From JABDGM01 sp963738665 (lineage in GTDB: Bacteria > Planctomycetota > Planctomycetia > Pirellulales > Lacipirellulaceae), in NCBI GenBank assembly GCA_963738665.1, contig CAVTXL010000014.1:62001-126000 (forward strand): a stretch of DNA of 64,000 nucleotides. Reading direction: 5' to 3'. Position numbers and translations under genes: made by a program. Below the pieces are notes generated by a model that saw nothing but the letters and a program-made list of their open reading frames with translations, ran no database searches and was not told where the DNA came from. Positions 1 to 10,973 of the stretch are shown here, piece by piece. Position 1 is the first letter of the stretch; every line of letters begins with the position of its first letter.

Positions 1-763
1 GGGGCGGCGGGGGCGGCGGGGGCGGCGGCGGAAACGTCGGCGCCGAATCGGACCTGGAGACGCCTGCAACCGACGACGCGGCCGAGCCGACCGAATCGCA
101 ACTTGCCGACACGCTCGACGCGCTGACCATGGCCGTGGCGGAAAACGACGATTTATTGGCGAACAATCAAATTGACGTGCCCCCGGACGTGATCACCAGC
201 GGCGATCCCCAAGACCGCCGTAGCCCTGGATTCGGCACGGGCCGCGGCGGCGGCTTCGGCAGCGGCGTCGGCCGCGGCGTCGGGAGCGGCATTGGCAACG
301 GCTATGGCAGCGGAGTCGGCGGCGCGCGGAACCGAAACGCGAGTTCCGCTTCGAGCCCGCCGACTTGAACGAGTACGCGTTATTTCTCGACTTCTTCCAG
401 GTCGAACTGGGCGTCCTCAACACCGACGACAACCAGGTCTACTACGCCAGCCACCTGAGCCAGGCGACGCCGGCCACGCGGGTCGCCAGCCCGGCCGACG
501 AACAGCGCTTGTTCATGAACCCCGCGGCCGGGCAGTTCGCAGCGCTCGATCGGCGGCTGGCGCAAAAGGCCGGGGTCGCCGACAAGGGTAAAATCATTAT
601 GCAATTCTATCCGCCGGCGGCCCAGGCGATCATCAACGATTTGGAACAAAAGTACGCCGAGCGGCAAAAACGCCGCCCGGATCTGATTCGTCGAACCGTG
701 TTTCGCGTGACGCACACGGGGAACCAATTCGATTTGAAGGTGGAAGAACAGTCGTATCGCTGA
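1..763 (+). CDS. Gly-rich protein of unknown function (3' part, frameshifted)
   Basis: The window opens inside a gene. Read from base 3, it encodes a poly-Gly run, then an acidic segment, then a second Gly-rich stretch (GRGGGFGSGVGRGVGSG, about bases 240-325). The frame then changes near 320-335: the next frame reads REFRFEPADLNEYALFLDFF and continues without a stop to the TGA at 761-763. The C-terminal ~145 residues look like one compact domain (FFQVELGVLNTDDNQVYYAS onward) that I do not recognise. Charged, helical residues (NDLEQKYAERQKRRPD) come near the end. It lies 74 nt upstream of the next co-directional gene and is probably the first visible member of a four-gene envelope operon. The Gly-rich hinge followed by a soluble domain suggests an exported or membrane-tethered protein, but the N-terminus is outside the window. 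The frame change is most likely a one-base sequence error. Confidence 0.55.
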
Positions 764-837
764 AAGGCAACTGGGGGCCAACGGGAACCGAAGGACAGAG
801 CGGCCCGGACTGCGCCGCCGCGAGCAAGAAGGCAATC

Positions 838-3800
838 ATGTCAGCGTACCAACTCACCGAAGAATTAAAGCGCCGCGGCCTCTTGGCCGATCGGTTGATG
901 TCGCGGCTGCGCGAGAAAGTCGCCGAATCGGAGCGGCCGCTCTCGGCCCGGGCAGTCGCCAATTTTTTGGTGCAGAAGAAACATCTGACCCAGCAGCAGG
1001 CGCTGGACGCGCTGAATCGCGCTGACGGTGCGCGGAATCGACGTCGACGCGGCGCCGATATTGGGCGCCGCGTCGCCGACAATCGTCAGCGACGTAATCA
1101 TCGAAGAGCCTGACCGAAGCTCGATCTTTGCGCCGACCATGGTCTCGAAGCTGCCACCGCCACCGCAACCAAAGGCCAGGCCGCCCGTCGAGGAATCCGA
1201 AGAATTGACGCTGGCAGACATCGATGAGGACCAGCCCGAACAAGATGAACAGGATGATCAACAGGACGACGTCGAATACGTCGAGCTGACGCCGGTCGAC
1301 GATCCGCCCTTGGCCCCAGTTGCGCAAACGCCGGAATCGCTCCGCCCCACGCCGCCGCGCCCTGGGCCGGGCGGCGATGAGGTGTACGAAGCTGCTTCGC
1401 CAGCCGCCCTGCCCAGTCTGGCCGCTTCGCCCGCGGCTTCGCCGACCGGTCCGCCGCGCCGGACGCTCGTTCGTTCGAGCGCCGCCGCCCGGGCCCGTAA
1501 GAAGCCGCAACAACGCAAAAGTGATTTCGATTCGCCCCTAATCTTGATCGGCGGAGGTGTGCTCGTATTGCTCATCTTGTGCGGCGTCGCCGTGCTGATC
1601 TTGCTCCGCAACCGCTCGGGCGAAGATACGCTGCGGCAAGCCGAAAAGGCGGTGAACGGAGGCGACTACACCCAGGCAATCACTCTCTACGAGGATTTTC
1701 TCAATCGTTTCAAGGGCCACGGCGACTACAGCGCCACGCGAGTGAAGCTGGCCACGCTGCGGCTGCGGCGCGATGTCGAAGCAGGAGACCTGGACGCGGC
1801 GCTCGCGACCGCTCGCAAAGAATTGCCCGATGTCGAACAAGAAGAGAAATTTGCTGAAATTGCCCAACCAGAGCTGGCCGCTTTGTTGCCGCGGATCGGG
1901 CAAGGATTCGCGAATCGGGCGGATGCCGCCGCAAACCCGGAGGACGCCCAGCATCCCATCGAACAAGCCAACGTGGCACTAGAGTTAATGGCCAACGTGC
2001 GCTACATCCCCGACGTGCTGCGCAACCAGGCCCAGGTGGATCAAGTGAGAGAAACGCTGGCCCGCGTCGAACGGCGCCAGCAAACGCAACGTGATCTCAC
2101 CCAGACGCTGGCGACAATGTCGCAGGCGCTCGACTCGGGCGACACCGGCGCAGCCTACGCCGGCTATCGCAAGTTGATTTTGCAGCGGCCCGAACTGGCG
2201 AGCGACGCGGAGCTGGTTGCGATGCTGAACAAAACGACGGCGGCCGAGTGCGCGGCGGTTCATTTCGTGGCCGACGAAAAGCCGGCCAAGACGGCGGATC
2301 CGCCGACGCCCTGGGTCGCGGCCCTGGTGCTTGCCGAGCGCCGCGCCGGCGCGGCGGCAGCCGCAGGCAATGGGGAACCGGTCTGCGTTCGCGTCGAAGG
2401 CGCTCTGTGGGGCCTGGACGCCTCGACCGGGAAGTTGTTATGGAGGCGGTACATCGGCTACGACCGGGCGGGCCGCCCGGCGTCGGCCCCGGTGCTTGTC
2501 AACGGCGACCTCTTGGCAGTCGACGCAGCCGGACAGGGGCTGTTGCGGCTGAACGCAGCCACCGGCGAGCTCCGCTGGCGGCAGACGCTCGAGGAATCGT
2601 GTTCAGCGCCGCTGTTGGTTGGCGGACAGATTTTTCTCGCCGCCGCGAGCGGCCGCTTGTACGTGCTCGACGCGGCAACGGGGGCCAGGCAAGGCTACGT
2701 CGCGTTCGCTCAGCCGCTCGGCGTGACCCCCAGCGTGGACCGGCAGGGACAGCGGCTATATGTCACAGGCGAGCAGGCGAGTTTGTATTCCATATCCCTG
2801 CGCGATTTCGCCTGCCTCGGCGTTTATTACCTGGGGCACGCGAAGGACAGCGTGAGCGTGCCGCCGGTCGCTTTGCAAAGCAAGCTCGCCGTGCTGGAAA
2901 ACGACGGCGTCGAGACGTGCCGACTGCGACTCTTGTCGTTCGACGACCGGGCGCAATCTCCGCCCAGGCCGCCGAGCGGCGATTGACCGGCCAGGCCGCG
3001 TCGCCGCCGCTCGTGGCCGGACGACGGCTGATCGTGGTTACGGACCGCGGACAGCTCGAAGTCTACGACGTCGGCGTCGGCGCCGAGGATGTGCCCCTCT
3101 CGCTGGCCGCGTCACGCGAAGCGACCGACGCCCAGCCGGTGGTCCGCTACGCCGCAGTGACCGATCGATACCTGTGGATCGGCGATCGACAACTGACGAA
3201 ACATGAGATTTTGCCCACCGGCAATCGGTTGCCCGTCGTGAGCCTCGACACCGATTATTCCGGATCGACGTTCGACCGGCCGTTGCAAGTTGTCGGCCGC
3301 TCGCTGATTCACGTGACGCGGAGCAAGGGGAAGGCCGGCTATCTGGTCGCGGCGATGGACATGCAGGCGGGACGCGTGTTGTGGGAGACAGGGCTGGCCG
3401 ATCCGCCCGCGGCTGCGCCGATCGTCGACGCGGCAGGCCCGTCGCTGCTCGTGGCGAGCGCCGGCGGTTACGTCTTTCGCTTCGACAATGCAGCCCTGCG
3501 CTTGCGCGTGCTCGATACGCCGTTATCGTCAATCGCCCTGCCCGCGGCGCGGCCGTTGCGGGCAAGTCTCGACTTAGGGAACGGCCGGGCGGCCTATTCG
3601 TCCGCCGGCAACGACAAGGTGCTCTTGGTCGACTTTAGCCAATCGCCCCAGCCGGTGGCGCTGGCTGACGTTGCCCGGTCCGCTGGCCTGTCCGCTGGCG
3701 GCGCTTCGGCGACGGCCTCGTGGCGCCGCTCGCATTGGGGCAAGTCCTTTATTTAAGCGCGGCCGACGGCCGAGAGCTCGGCACTTCGTTTCAGCCACAG

Positions 3801-4407
3801 CTCGAGCCGGCGCAAGGTCCAATACACCGAGCCGGGCCTCGTCGGCGATCCGCCCCGGCAATTTGTGATCAGCGACGGGCGCGAAAAGATTTACCTCGTC
3901 GGACAGGCCGGTTCACCCCCGCAGTTGCAGCAAATTGGGGAGGCGGCCGCGGGGCCCGATCCGGTCGTGTCGCCGATCATCGTACGCGGCGCATCGGCCG
4001 TGGCCGCCACGAAACACGGCCGCCTCGTCCGGTTCAACTTGCCCTCCTTAGCGACGGCCGGCGAGACACAGCTCTCGGCGCCGGTCACTTGGGGCCCGTA
4101 CCCTGCCGGTGACGGGGTCGTTCTGGCCACGGCAGCCGGTCAACTGACGATGGTCGCCGCCGACGGCAGCCTGGCCTGGAACGAACCGATCGAGAAACGC
4201 GAGCCCGTCGGCGCACCCTTGACCAGCGGCGGCAATCTGCTGATTGCTTACCGCGGCGGACTCTGCGAGCGGCGGGCGCTGGCCGACGGCGCCCTGGCCG
4301 GCAATTTGGACGTGGCCCAATCGATTGACGCCGGGCCGGTGGCGTTTGCTGGCCGGCTGGTGCTCGCCGCCCATGATGGCACGCTCTTGATCGTCGACCA
4401 GCCATGA
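838..4407 (+). CDS. Membrane-anchored TPR/PQQ beta-propeller protein (several frameshifts)
   Basis: This is one long protein spread over frames, with shifts near 1025, 2955, 3740 and 3815. Start ATG 838 gives a helical N-terminus (MSAYQLTEELKRRGLLADRL) resembling small all-alpha adaptor domains. An acidic Pro-rich linker follows, then a single membrane helix (ILIGGGVLVLLILCGVAVLI, about 1543-1605). Next come TPR-like helices (QAEKAVNGGDYTQAITLYED) and then repeated PQQ/BamB-type blades (LWGLDASTGKLLWRR, LLRLNAATGELRWRQ, LYVLDAATGARQG). The propeller continues in later frames to the stop at 4407. Topology implies a cytoplasmic N-terminal domain and a large periplasmic propeller, so a scaffold or sensor role is likely; no catalytic residues are evident. 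The stop overlaps the next start as ATGA, so the two genes are translationally coupled. The repeated frame changes inside one coherent domain argue for indel errors and not decay. Confidence 0.7.
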
Positions 4408-6789
4408 GAAAGAAATCCGTGCTCAGCCGTCAACCTCATTGTGCGTCTACCCTGGCCGAGCGGGGAAATCCCGTGCCGCGGATTCCGCACTCCGCATGCC
4501 GACTCTTGTTGCTCGTGTGCGCGGCAACGGTCGTCTGTCCGGTTGCGGCCGCACCGACGCGGCCGCTCGATCGGGAGCCGTTCGACCAGGTGATTCTGAA
4601 GGAATCGGCCGGTGGCGACGTGCTGGAAGCAGCGCCCCTCGATTTGCCGCATCGGCCGCTCACGACCTTGCCGACCGACGGGCTGCTGGTCCTGGAATTG
4701 CTCGCGCGTCCCGGCGAAAAATATGAGGTGCCATGGAATCGAGTGGCTGAGGTCCGCGTGTATGAGCAGGTGCTGTTGGCGGCGGCCGAGCAACTGGTGA
4801 ATGACGGAAAGTTCGACGAGGCGTACGAATACTATGCGCGGCTCGAAGCCCGGTACCCGAAGTTCCCAGCCGTAAACGATGCCGTGAATGCGTATTTGCG
4901 GCGCAACGCGCTGGCGCTCCACCAATCGCAACAAGACGAGCGGGCCCTGGCAGTGCTCGTTTCGCTGGCGGAGCGAAGCCCCCACGATCCGGCTCTGCCC
5001 GGCGCGGTCGAGGTGGTGGCCGGCGAAGTGATCCAGGCCCATTTGCGCGAGCAGGACTTCGCCGCAGCCCGCGGCGTGCTCGAGCTCTGGCAACGTCAGT
5101 TCCCGGAAGTTGCTAAGTCGTCCGCCCAGGCGTGGCAGCAGCGATTCGAAGCGGCCGCCGAACGGCAGGTGGGCGAGGCGCTGCGGCTGGCCGGCGAAAA
5201 GCGATATGTCGAGGCGCGTCAGGCGGCACAGCGGGCCCTCGCCGTTTGGCCCAAGTACGCGCGGGCGGTCGAGACGCTCGCCCGCATTCAGCGCGAGTTC
5301 CCCTTTGTCAACGTCGGCGTTTTCGAGGCGGCGCCCCGGCGGCCCACGCCCCGCATCGACGATTGGGCCACCCTCCGCGCCAGTCCGCTCGTCTCGCCGA
5401 TGCTGGTCGACCTGGTCGGCTTCGGCGCCGAAGGGGGTGAATACAAGTCCCCGCTCGGCGAGTTGTCGCTTGACGAGAGTGGTCGCGTATTGCGGCTCCG
5501 CCTGACGACAGATCGTTCACCGCGCGCCGCCGGCGAACTGGCTCGAGACGTGCTCGCGATGGCCGACCCGCAGAGCGGCAGCTTTCGGCCCGAACTCGGC
5601 GAATGGCTGGCCGGTGTATCGATCGGCGCTCACAACACGCTTGAGCTGCAGCTCAAGCGGACGCACGTGCGGCCCGAGTCGCTGCTGCAAGTGCCGTTGC
5701 CACCGGCGACGGCCGATTCACCGCACAGCGCGGCCCAATTTCAAATGGCCGAATTTAATCCGCCAAGCGTGATCTTCGCGGCGCCCGGCAGCGCCGCCGC
5801 CGCCGCCGACTCGAACCCCGCGGATGGCCGTATGCAGGCGATTGTCGAACAAACGCTGAGCGACGACGACGCGGCCGTCGCCGCGCTCGCCGCCGGCGAG
5901 ATCGATGTCCTCGACCGCGTGCCGCCCTGGCACCTGGCCCGGCTGCGCGCGACGGCGGGAGTTCACGTTGTCTCCTACCGCCTTCCGACCGTGCATGTGC
6001 TGTTGGTCAATTCCAAGTGCCCGCTGGCGGGGCGCCGCGAGTTCCGCCGCGCCCTGTGCTACGGCATCGACCGCTCGTGGATCGTTGATCGCGTCCTTTT
6101 GGGTGGAACGCCTCAGGCCGGGTTCGAGGCCGTCAGTGGCCCGTTTCCGCCCGGCCGCTCGCTCAGCGATCCGCTCCGCTACGGCTACGACGGGCAAATC
6201 GCGCCCCGCCCATTCGAGCCGCGGTTGGCCGCGATTCTGGCCCGCGTGGCCTGGGCCAGCCAGCGCAAGGCGGACGGCGTCGAAGGCGACGCCGGCGATT
6301 TGCCGAAGCTCGTGCTGGCCCATCCGAGCGATCCGCTCGCCCGCAACGCCTGCCAACTGATGCAAATGCAACTGAAAAAAGAAGGCCTGAACATCGAGCT
6401 GCGCGAATTCACCGCCGAGCAATTGGCCGCGGGGCAGGTCGATTATGATCTGCGCTATGCCGAGCTCGCCGTCTGGGAGCCCGCGCGCGATGCCCGCGGC
6501 ATCCTCGGGCCGGGTGGACTCGCCGGCGATGAGCCGAGCCCGCAAATGCGGACGGCACTCGCGCAGCTCGATGAGGCGACCACCTGGAAAGACGTCCCGC
6601 GCGGCTGTCCGAACTGCACGACATCGCGCATCACGACCTGCCGGTGATCCCGTTGTGGCAGACGGTGAACTACTTTGCATACCGCGACACGATCGCCGGG
6701 ATCGGCGACGCGCCCGTGACGCTCTATCAGAACATCGAAAACTGGCGCGTTGCGCCGGGCGCAGCGTGGTCAGCGCGCGGGGCGAATGA
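4404..6789 (+). CDS. TPR-extended family 5 solute-binding protein (SBP_bac_5-like)
   Basis: Start ATG 4404 overlaps the previous stop (ATGA). After a short N-terminal extension that includes a palindromic repeat (see 4476-4503), there is a signal-peptide-like core (RLLLLVCAATVVCPVAA). A TPR-like region follows (residues ~100-300: DGKFDEAYEYYARLEARYPK, EKRYVEARQAAQRALAVWPK), then the peptide/nickel-binding fold (IVEQTLSDDDAAVAALAAGE, RREFRRALCYGIDRSWIVDR). Family 5 binding proteins deliver oligopeptides or nickel to ABC permeases, but no permease or ATPase genes adjoin, so transport is not supported by context. The TPR fusion is unusual. The frame shifts near 6595 (RLSELHDIAHHDLPVIPLWQ resumes the fold). 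A second shift near 6775 would bring the gene to the TGA at 6787-6789, giving another ATGA overlap with the next gene; that last shift is inferred. Confidence 0.65.
4476..4503 (+). repeat. Short palindrome-derived repeat (GGATTCCGCACTCCGC type) in coding N-terminus
   Basis: The stretch GCGGATTCCGCACTCCGCAT lies in frame between the start codon and the signal peptide of the solute-binding protein and encodes RIPHSACR. The same motif family, in a longer inverted-repeat form, occurs at 6829-6898 in front of the next gene's signal peptide. Identification rests only on this internal similarity. Confidence 0.45.
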
Positions 6790-8318
6790 AGGGAACACGG
6801 CACGTGAGGCGAGGAATTCGACAAGTCGATTTCGGATTTCGGATTGCGGAATGCGGATTGTTTTCATTCCGCAATTCGCAATCCGCAATCCGCAATTCCG
6901 TGCGCCTCGTTGCGATGCTCGTTGCGTGCGGCCTTACGCCCACGACGAACGCTCAGGAAATCGCCTGGTCTTTGCGGCCGTATCGCGTGCAGGCGCTCCT
7001 CGCCGTCGCCGGTCCGGGGCAGGCGGCCGACCGGCTCGCCGCGACGCTGCCCGATTATCTGGCCCAGCGCGCCGCAGCGGCGATTGGGCCGCTGTGGCAA
7101 TTGGAAACGCTGCGCCGCGGGCGGCGAGCTCCGCTACCGAGTGCTCAATGAATTGGATGCGCTCAGCGACGATCCAGACAACGAATTCGCCTTTACCGGC
7201 GACAAGCTCGTCCTGCTGTCCGTCCAAATCACGCCCGACGGATATGAGCTGGCCGGGCGCGAGTTTGACCGCTACGTCGAGCGCCTGGGGAAACTCACTA
7301 CGCCGCGAGACGCGCCAGTGGGACGCCGTAGGCGAACAACTGTTCGAGCTGCTCGAACGAGTCGTCGCGCCCCTTGCGCTGCTCGAACCGGCGCCAAACT
7401 CGGACGAGGTCGTCGTCACATTGCAGGGGGCCGAATTGCCGAAAATGGCCGGCGACGCGCGCGGCGTCCGCCCCGGCGACGCATTCTTGCCCATTTGGCG
7501 GCGTACGTCGCGCACGGGCGAACTGCTCCCCAAGGGCGGAATTCAGCCGGTGCCCTGGACCTTCGTGGAAACGACCACGGTGAATGATGACGGCTCGGTC
7601 ATCGGCCGCGTGGCGAGCGGCCTACATCGCCCGCTGTCGGCGCATCGCCGCGGGCGCGTTGAGCAACTCGGGATTGCGCTGCGGGACGATCCGGCGGAAA
7701 CGACCATCCGCATCGTCGCCCGAACGAAGCCGGACCAGCCGCTCGCCGGCTGCACCGTCCTCGCGCTGAACGTGGACACGCAAAACAAGGACAACCAGCA
7801 GGAAACGGAATTGGGCGAAACCAGTCGCGACGGCTCCCTGGCCATTCCCCCGGGCGCCGTGCCGCTGCGTATGCTCCTCGTAAAGAATGGCAGCGTCCTG
7901 CTGGCACGGGTGCCGATCGTTTCCGGCTACCGGCCGCTCGTCGTGGTTCCCGTGGCCGACGACGGCATCCGCCTCGCCGCCGAGACGCGGCTGGCGGCTC
8001 TCCGCGAGGAGCTGATCGACCTGGTCGCCCGGCGCAACATCTTGATGGCCCGCACGCGGCGAAAAATCGAAGCCGGTGATTTTAAAGAGGCGCACGAGCT
8101 GCTGATCGAGCTCGACCAGCTTCCGGGACGCTCCTACTTCAACCAGGAGCTCGCACGCCAGCGGCGGCTGTATCAGTCGCCCGACCAGCGCGCAGCGCCG
8201 CATCGATCAGCTAATCAAAGGCACTGAGACGGTGGTCGGACAATTCCTCGACGCCCGGGCGGTGCGCGATCTACAAGAAGAATTGCTGAACGCAGAACGC
8301 GGCAAAGAGCAGGGATGA
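6786..8318 (+). CDS. Exported protein of unknown function (three frameshifts)
   Basis: ATG 6786 overlaps the proposed upstream stop. GTG 6900 is an alternative start that would give a cleaner signal peptide (VRLVAMLVACGLTPTTNAQ). The 114 nt between them are mostly an inverted repeat that probably does not belong to the mature protein. The frame changes near 7125, 7305 and 8190. The assembled product reads EIAWSLRPYRVQALLAVAG, then GELRYRVLNELDALSDDPDN, then WDAVGEQLFELLERVVAPLA, and ends in NAERGKEQG at 8318. It has a basic helical C-terminus (ELIDLVARRNILMARTRRKI). I recognise no family. The middle part, with IPPGAVPLRMLLVKNGS and VPIVSGYRPLVVV, looks like beta-sandwich modules. Its position as the last gene after a membrane propeller and a binding protein suggests a periplasmic partner of the same complex. 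Confidence 0.55.
6829..6898 (+). repeat. Inverted repeat of GCGGATTG/CAATCCGC units
   Basis: Units of GATTGCGGAATGCGGATTG on the left arm are followed by CAATCCGCAATCCGCAATTCC on the right arm, separated by TTTTCATTCCGCAATTCG. The arms can form a long imperfect hairpin just ahead of the signal peptide of the gene above. It is the same motif family as 4476-4503. Such units are frequent in planctomycete and proteobacterial intergenic DNA, from general knowledge. Confidence 0.7.
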
Positions 8319-8493
8319 CGAGCAAGGAGTAAGCGTCGCCACTCGCCGGGAAAAAGACGCGGTGCGCAGTTTTCCTGCGGCGGCGGGAATCGCCGGGCCA
8401 CGTTCGACATCTACCAAAGCGGTTTTTTATTCTTCCATCGATGATCCCTCATCCCTTATCATGCACGGTTTGAACTCCTGGGAGTTGTAAACT

Positions 8494-9487
8494 ATGCGGA
8501 TTCTGGTGACGGGCGGGGCCGGCTATGTCGGCTCGCATGCGGCGAAGCTGCTGGCCGGGCGCGGGCACGAGCCGATCATTCTCGATAACCTGGCCGAGGG
8601 GCATCGCGGCGCGATCGGTCATTTGCCCTTCGTCCAGGCCGATCTGCTCGATCGGCTGGCGTTGGCAGGGGTAATGCAACAGCAGCGGATTGAAGCGGTG
8701 ATGCACTTCGCCGCCCTGGCCTACGTCGGCGTCAGCGTGACCGATCCGGCTTCCTATTATCGCAACAACGTGGTCGGCTCGCTGTCGCTGTTCGATGCGA
8801 TGCGCGACGTCGGCCTCAGCCGAGTCGTTTTCTCGAGCTCCTGCGCAACCTACGGCGTGCCGGTCCGCGTACCGATCGCCGAAGACCATCCGCAAAACCC
8901 CATCAGCCCGTACGGCTACACCAAGCTCGTCGTGGAGCGCATCCTGGCTGACTACGCACATGCCTATGGCTTCAGCTATGCGGCGCTGCGTTACTTTAAC
9001 GCGGCCGGCGCCGCGGCCGACGGCACACTGGGCGAAGATCACGACCCAGAGACGCACCTCATTCCGCTCGTGCTGCAGGTCGCGCTCGGCCAGCGCGAAA
9101 GCGTCGACGTGTTCGGGACCGACTACCCGACGCCCGACGGCACCTGCATCCGCGATTACATTCACGTCGACGACCTGGCCGAAGCGCACCGGCTGGCGCT
9201 CGAAAAGCTGGCCGCCAGCAGCGACGGGACGGCTCTCAAACTGAACCTGGGCACCGGCCGCGGCGCGAGCGTGAAAGAGGTCGTCAATTTATGCCGGTCG
9301 GTGACGGGCCGGCCGATTGCCACACGCGAGGTCGGCCGCCGCGCGGGCGATCCGCCGCAGCTGGTGGCCGACGCCGCGGCGGCGCACGCGCGAGCTGGGC
9401 TGGCAGCCGCGTTATCTCGAGATTCGCGAAACGATCGAAACCGCCTGGAAATGGCATCAGGCGCACCCCCGCGGCTACGAGCGATAG
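8494..9487 (+). CDS. galE: UDP-glucose 4-epimerase
   Basis: Extended short-chain dehydrogenase that interconverts UDP-glucose and UDP-galactose with bound NAD, supplying sugars for cell-surface polysaccharides. The Rossmann motif GGAGYVGSH is at residues 7-15. The Ser of SSSCATYG and the Tyr/Lys pair of SPYGYTKLVVE form the catalytic triad, and RYFNAAGA, DYPTPDGTCIRDYIHVDDLA and LNLGTGRG are classic GalE blocks. ATG 8494 is preceded by GGGAG at a suitable distance. The frame changes near 9385, after VADAAAA; the correct C-terminus (RELGWQPRYLEIRETIETAW) then runs to TAG at 9487, giving about 330 residues, the normal family length. The shift sits in a GCGGCGGCGCACGCGCG stretch, so an indel is likely. 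It stands alone, 175 nt after the preceding operon. Confidence 0.9.
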
Positions 9488-9580
9488 TGCCGCGGGCGCG
9501 GCGAACCTGTGCCCCGGCACGCAATCGACATGAAATTAACCGATTGAGGCGTTTCCATCGGCCGACCCGCGCAAAAACGT

Positions 9581-9609
9581 TTGACACGCGCGGTCGAACG
9601 ATTTACCAT
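9581..9609 (+). promoter_or_regulatory. Sigma70-like promoter upstream of PEP-CTERM gene
   Basis: TTGACA at 9581-9586 and TACCAT at 9604-9609 with a 17-nt spacer lie about 98 nt before the start at 9707. The -35 box is perfect and the -10 box matches TATAAT at four of six positions. This is a pattern match only. Confidence 0.45.
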
Positions 9610-9706
9610 AGGCTGCACGTGTCGACGCGGGCGGTTTCATGTGCGCGTCGAAATCTGTGTGACTCATGCACCAGGACCTAATGATCCACCACACTGAGAA
9701 CTGCTC

Positions 9707-10909
9707 ATGAACCGATTCTGCCGTCTGCGTTTGACGGGCGCTGCTTATTATTCAACCCATTCGCACTTGGATGTCGAGCGTGGCGGCCGTGCTGATGGCT
9801 GGGGTTTTCGCCTCGAGCGCGGCGGCGCAAATCGACACCGATCCCGTGAACAACGCGCCGCTAGGGGCGGATACGCTATTGCTGGCCCCGGGCCAGGCGA
9901 TCGCCAACATCGCGCAGCTGGGCGGCTTGCCGGCAACGACGTCGACTTCTACTCAGTAATGCTGGCCGACGGCGACGTGCTGTTGGGCATGGTCACGCCG
10001 CTGGCCGACCTGCCGAATACGTACGACGTGCCGGACACGATGGTGAGCGTCTTCGGCGCGGCCGGACCGCTGACCTTCAGCGACGACGACGCGGCGAGCG
10101 AACTTCCCGGCGCCGGCCAAAACCGCGGCTCGCTGTTTCGCCTGAACGCGCCCGGCGCCGGTGCCTACCGCGTCGGCGTCACCGGGTATGCCGATTACGA
10201 ATTCGACGGCGACGCCAGCGGCGACGGCCATGCCGAGGCCGGCCGCTACCTGTTGACGGCCGGCATTGTGAATCCAGCTCAATTGGGAGGCGGCTTCGCC
10301 GATAGCGATCCGGCGAACAACGGCCCAGGCATTGCGAATCCACCCAATCCACTGCCCTCCTACCTGGGCGTTCCCGATGTGATTTCTCTAGCCGGCAACT
10401 CCGCCCGCATCGCGGTCGCTGAATTGCTCGCCGGCGACGTCGATTTCTATGAGCTGCACCTCTCGGCCGGCCAGGTGTTGACGGCGATGACGGCTCCGCT
10501 AGCCGGTCTCGACGTGAATTTCGATTCGCCTGATACGCGAATTGCGCCGTTCAATTCAACTTATGCGCCGCCTAATGGATTGGTCCCGCGGCCGCAAAGG
10601 CTTGTCGAAAACGACGACGCCGGTTTCTTCGGGGAGAGCGGCCTGTATCCAGATTTGGGCAGCGACAGTCCATTCGTGCCGTTCGGCATTTACGGCTCGG
10701 CTCTGCGGGCGCAAATTACAGAGACGGGCGTTTATTACCTGGGGGTGACCGGCTTTGGCGATGCCGATTACACGGGCGACCACGGTGAAACGGGGCGATA
10801 CGCCCTGTTGGTGGGCGTCGCAGTGCCGGAACCGGGATCATTTGTGCTGGCGCTATTCGCAATGGGATGCTTGTCTTGTGGACGGCAGAAGGGCAAGGGA
10901 GTTGTTTGA
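9707..10909 (+). CDS. PEP-CTERM anchored exported protein (two frameshifts)
   Basis: Secreted protein with a C-terminal sorting signal: VPEPGSFVLALFAMGC, a PEP motif, hydrophobic helix and basic tail. Exosortase systems recognise such signals and retain the protein at the envelope, by family knowledge. ATG 9707 starts the signal peptide region. The frame moves near 9755 (MSSVAAVLMAGVFASSAAAQ gives the hydrophobic core and cleavage site) and back near 9930 (NDVDFYSVMLADGDVLLGMV). The mature part holds two similar modules, each with a DVDFY...L..GDVL or GQVLTAMTAPLAGLD motif and a G.YYLGVTG strand, resembling bacterial pre-peptidase C-terminal (PPC) beta-sandwich domains. No catalytic domain is present, so a surface or matrix role is likely. 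A promoter-like pair lies about 98 nt upstream. It is followed closely by the pseudopilin-like genes. Confidence 0.7.
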   Translation: MNRFCRLRLTGAAYYSTHSHLDVERGGRADGWGFRLERGGANRHRSREQRAARGGYAIAGPGPGDRQHRAAGRLAGNDVDFYSVMLADGDVLLGMVTPLADLPNTYDVPDTMVSVFGAAGPLTFSDDDAASELPGAGQNRGSLFRLNAPGAGAYRVGVTGYADYEFDGDASGDGHAEAGRYLLTAGIVNPAQLGGGFADSDPANNGPGIANPPNPLPSYLGVPDVISLAGNSARIAVAELLAGDVDFYELHLSAGQVLTAMTAPLAGLDVNFDSPDTRIAPFNSTYAPPNGLVPRPQRLVENDDAGFFGESGLYPDLGSDSPFVPFGIYGSALRAQITETGVYYLGVTGFGDADYTGDHGETGRYALLVGVAVPEPGSFVLALFAMGCLSCGRQKGKGVV

Positions 10910-10973
10910 ATCGAAAACCATCCTCAGAATATCGCAATGGATCAACACTTTACGGATTGGAAGGGATCGTCCC

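Noticed and set aside
2240..3000. Programmed frameshifting as the cause of the frame changes
   Set aside because: Shifts occur in many unrelated genes, in both directions, without slippery heptamers or downstream structures; sequence error is simpler.
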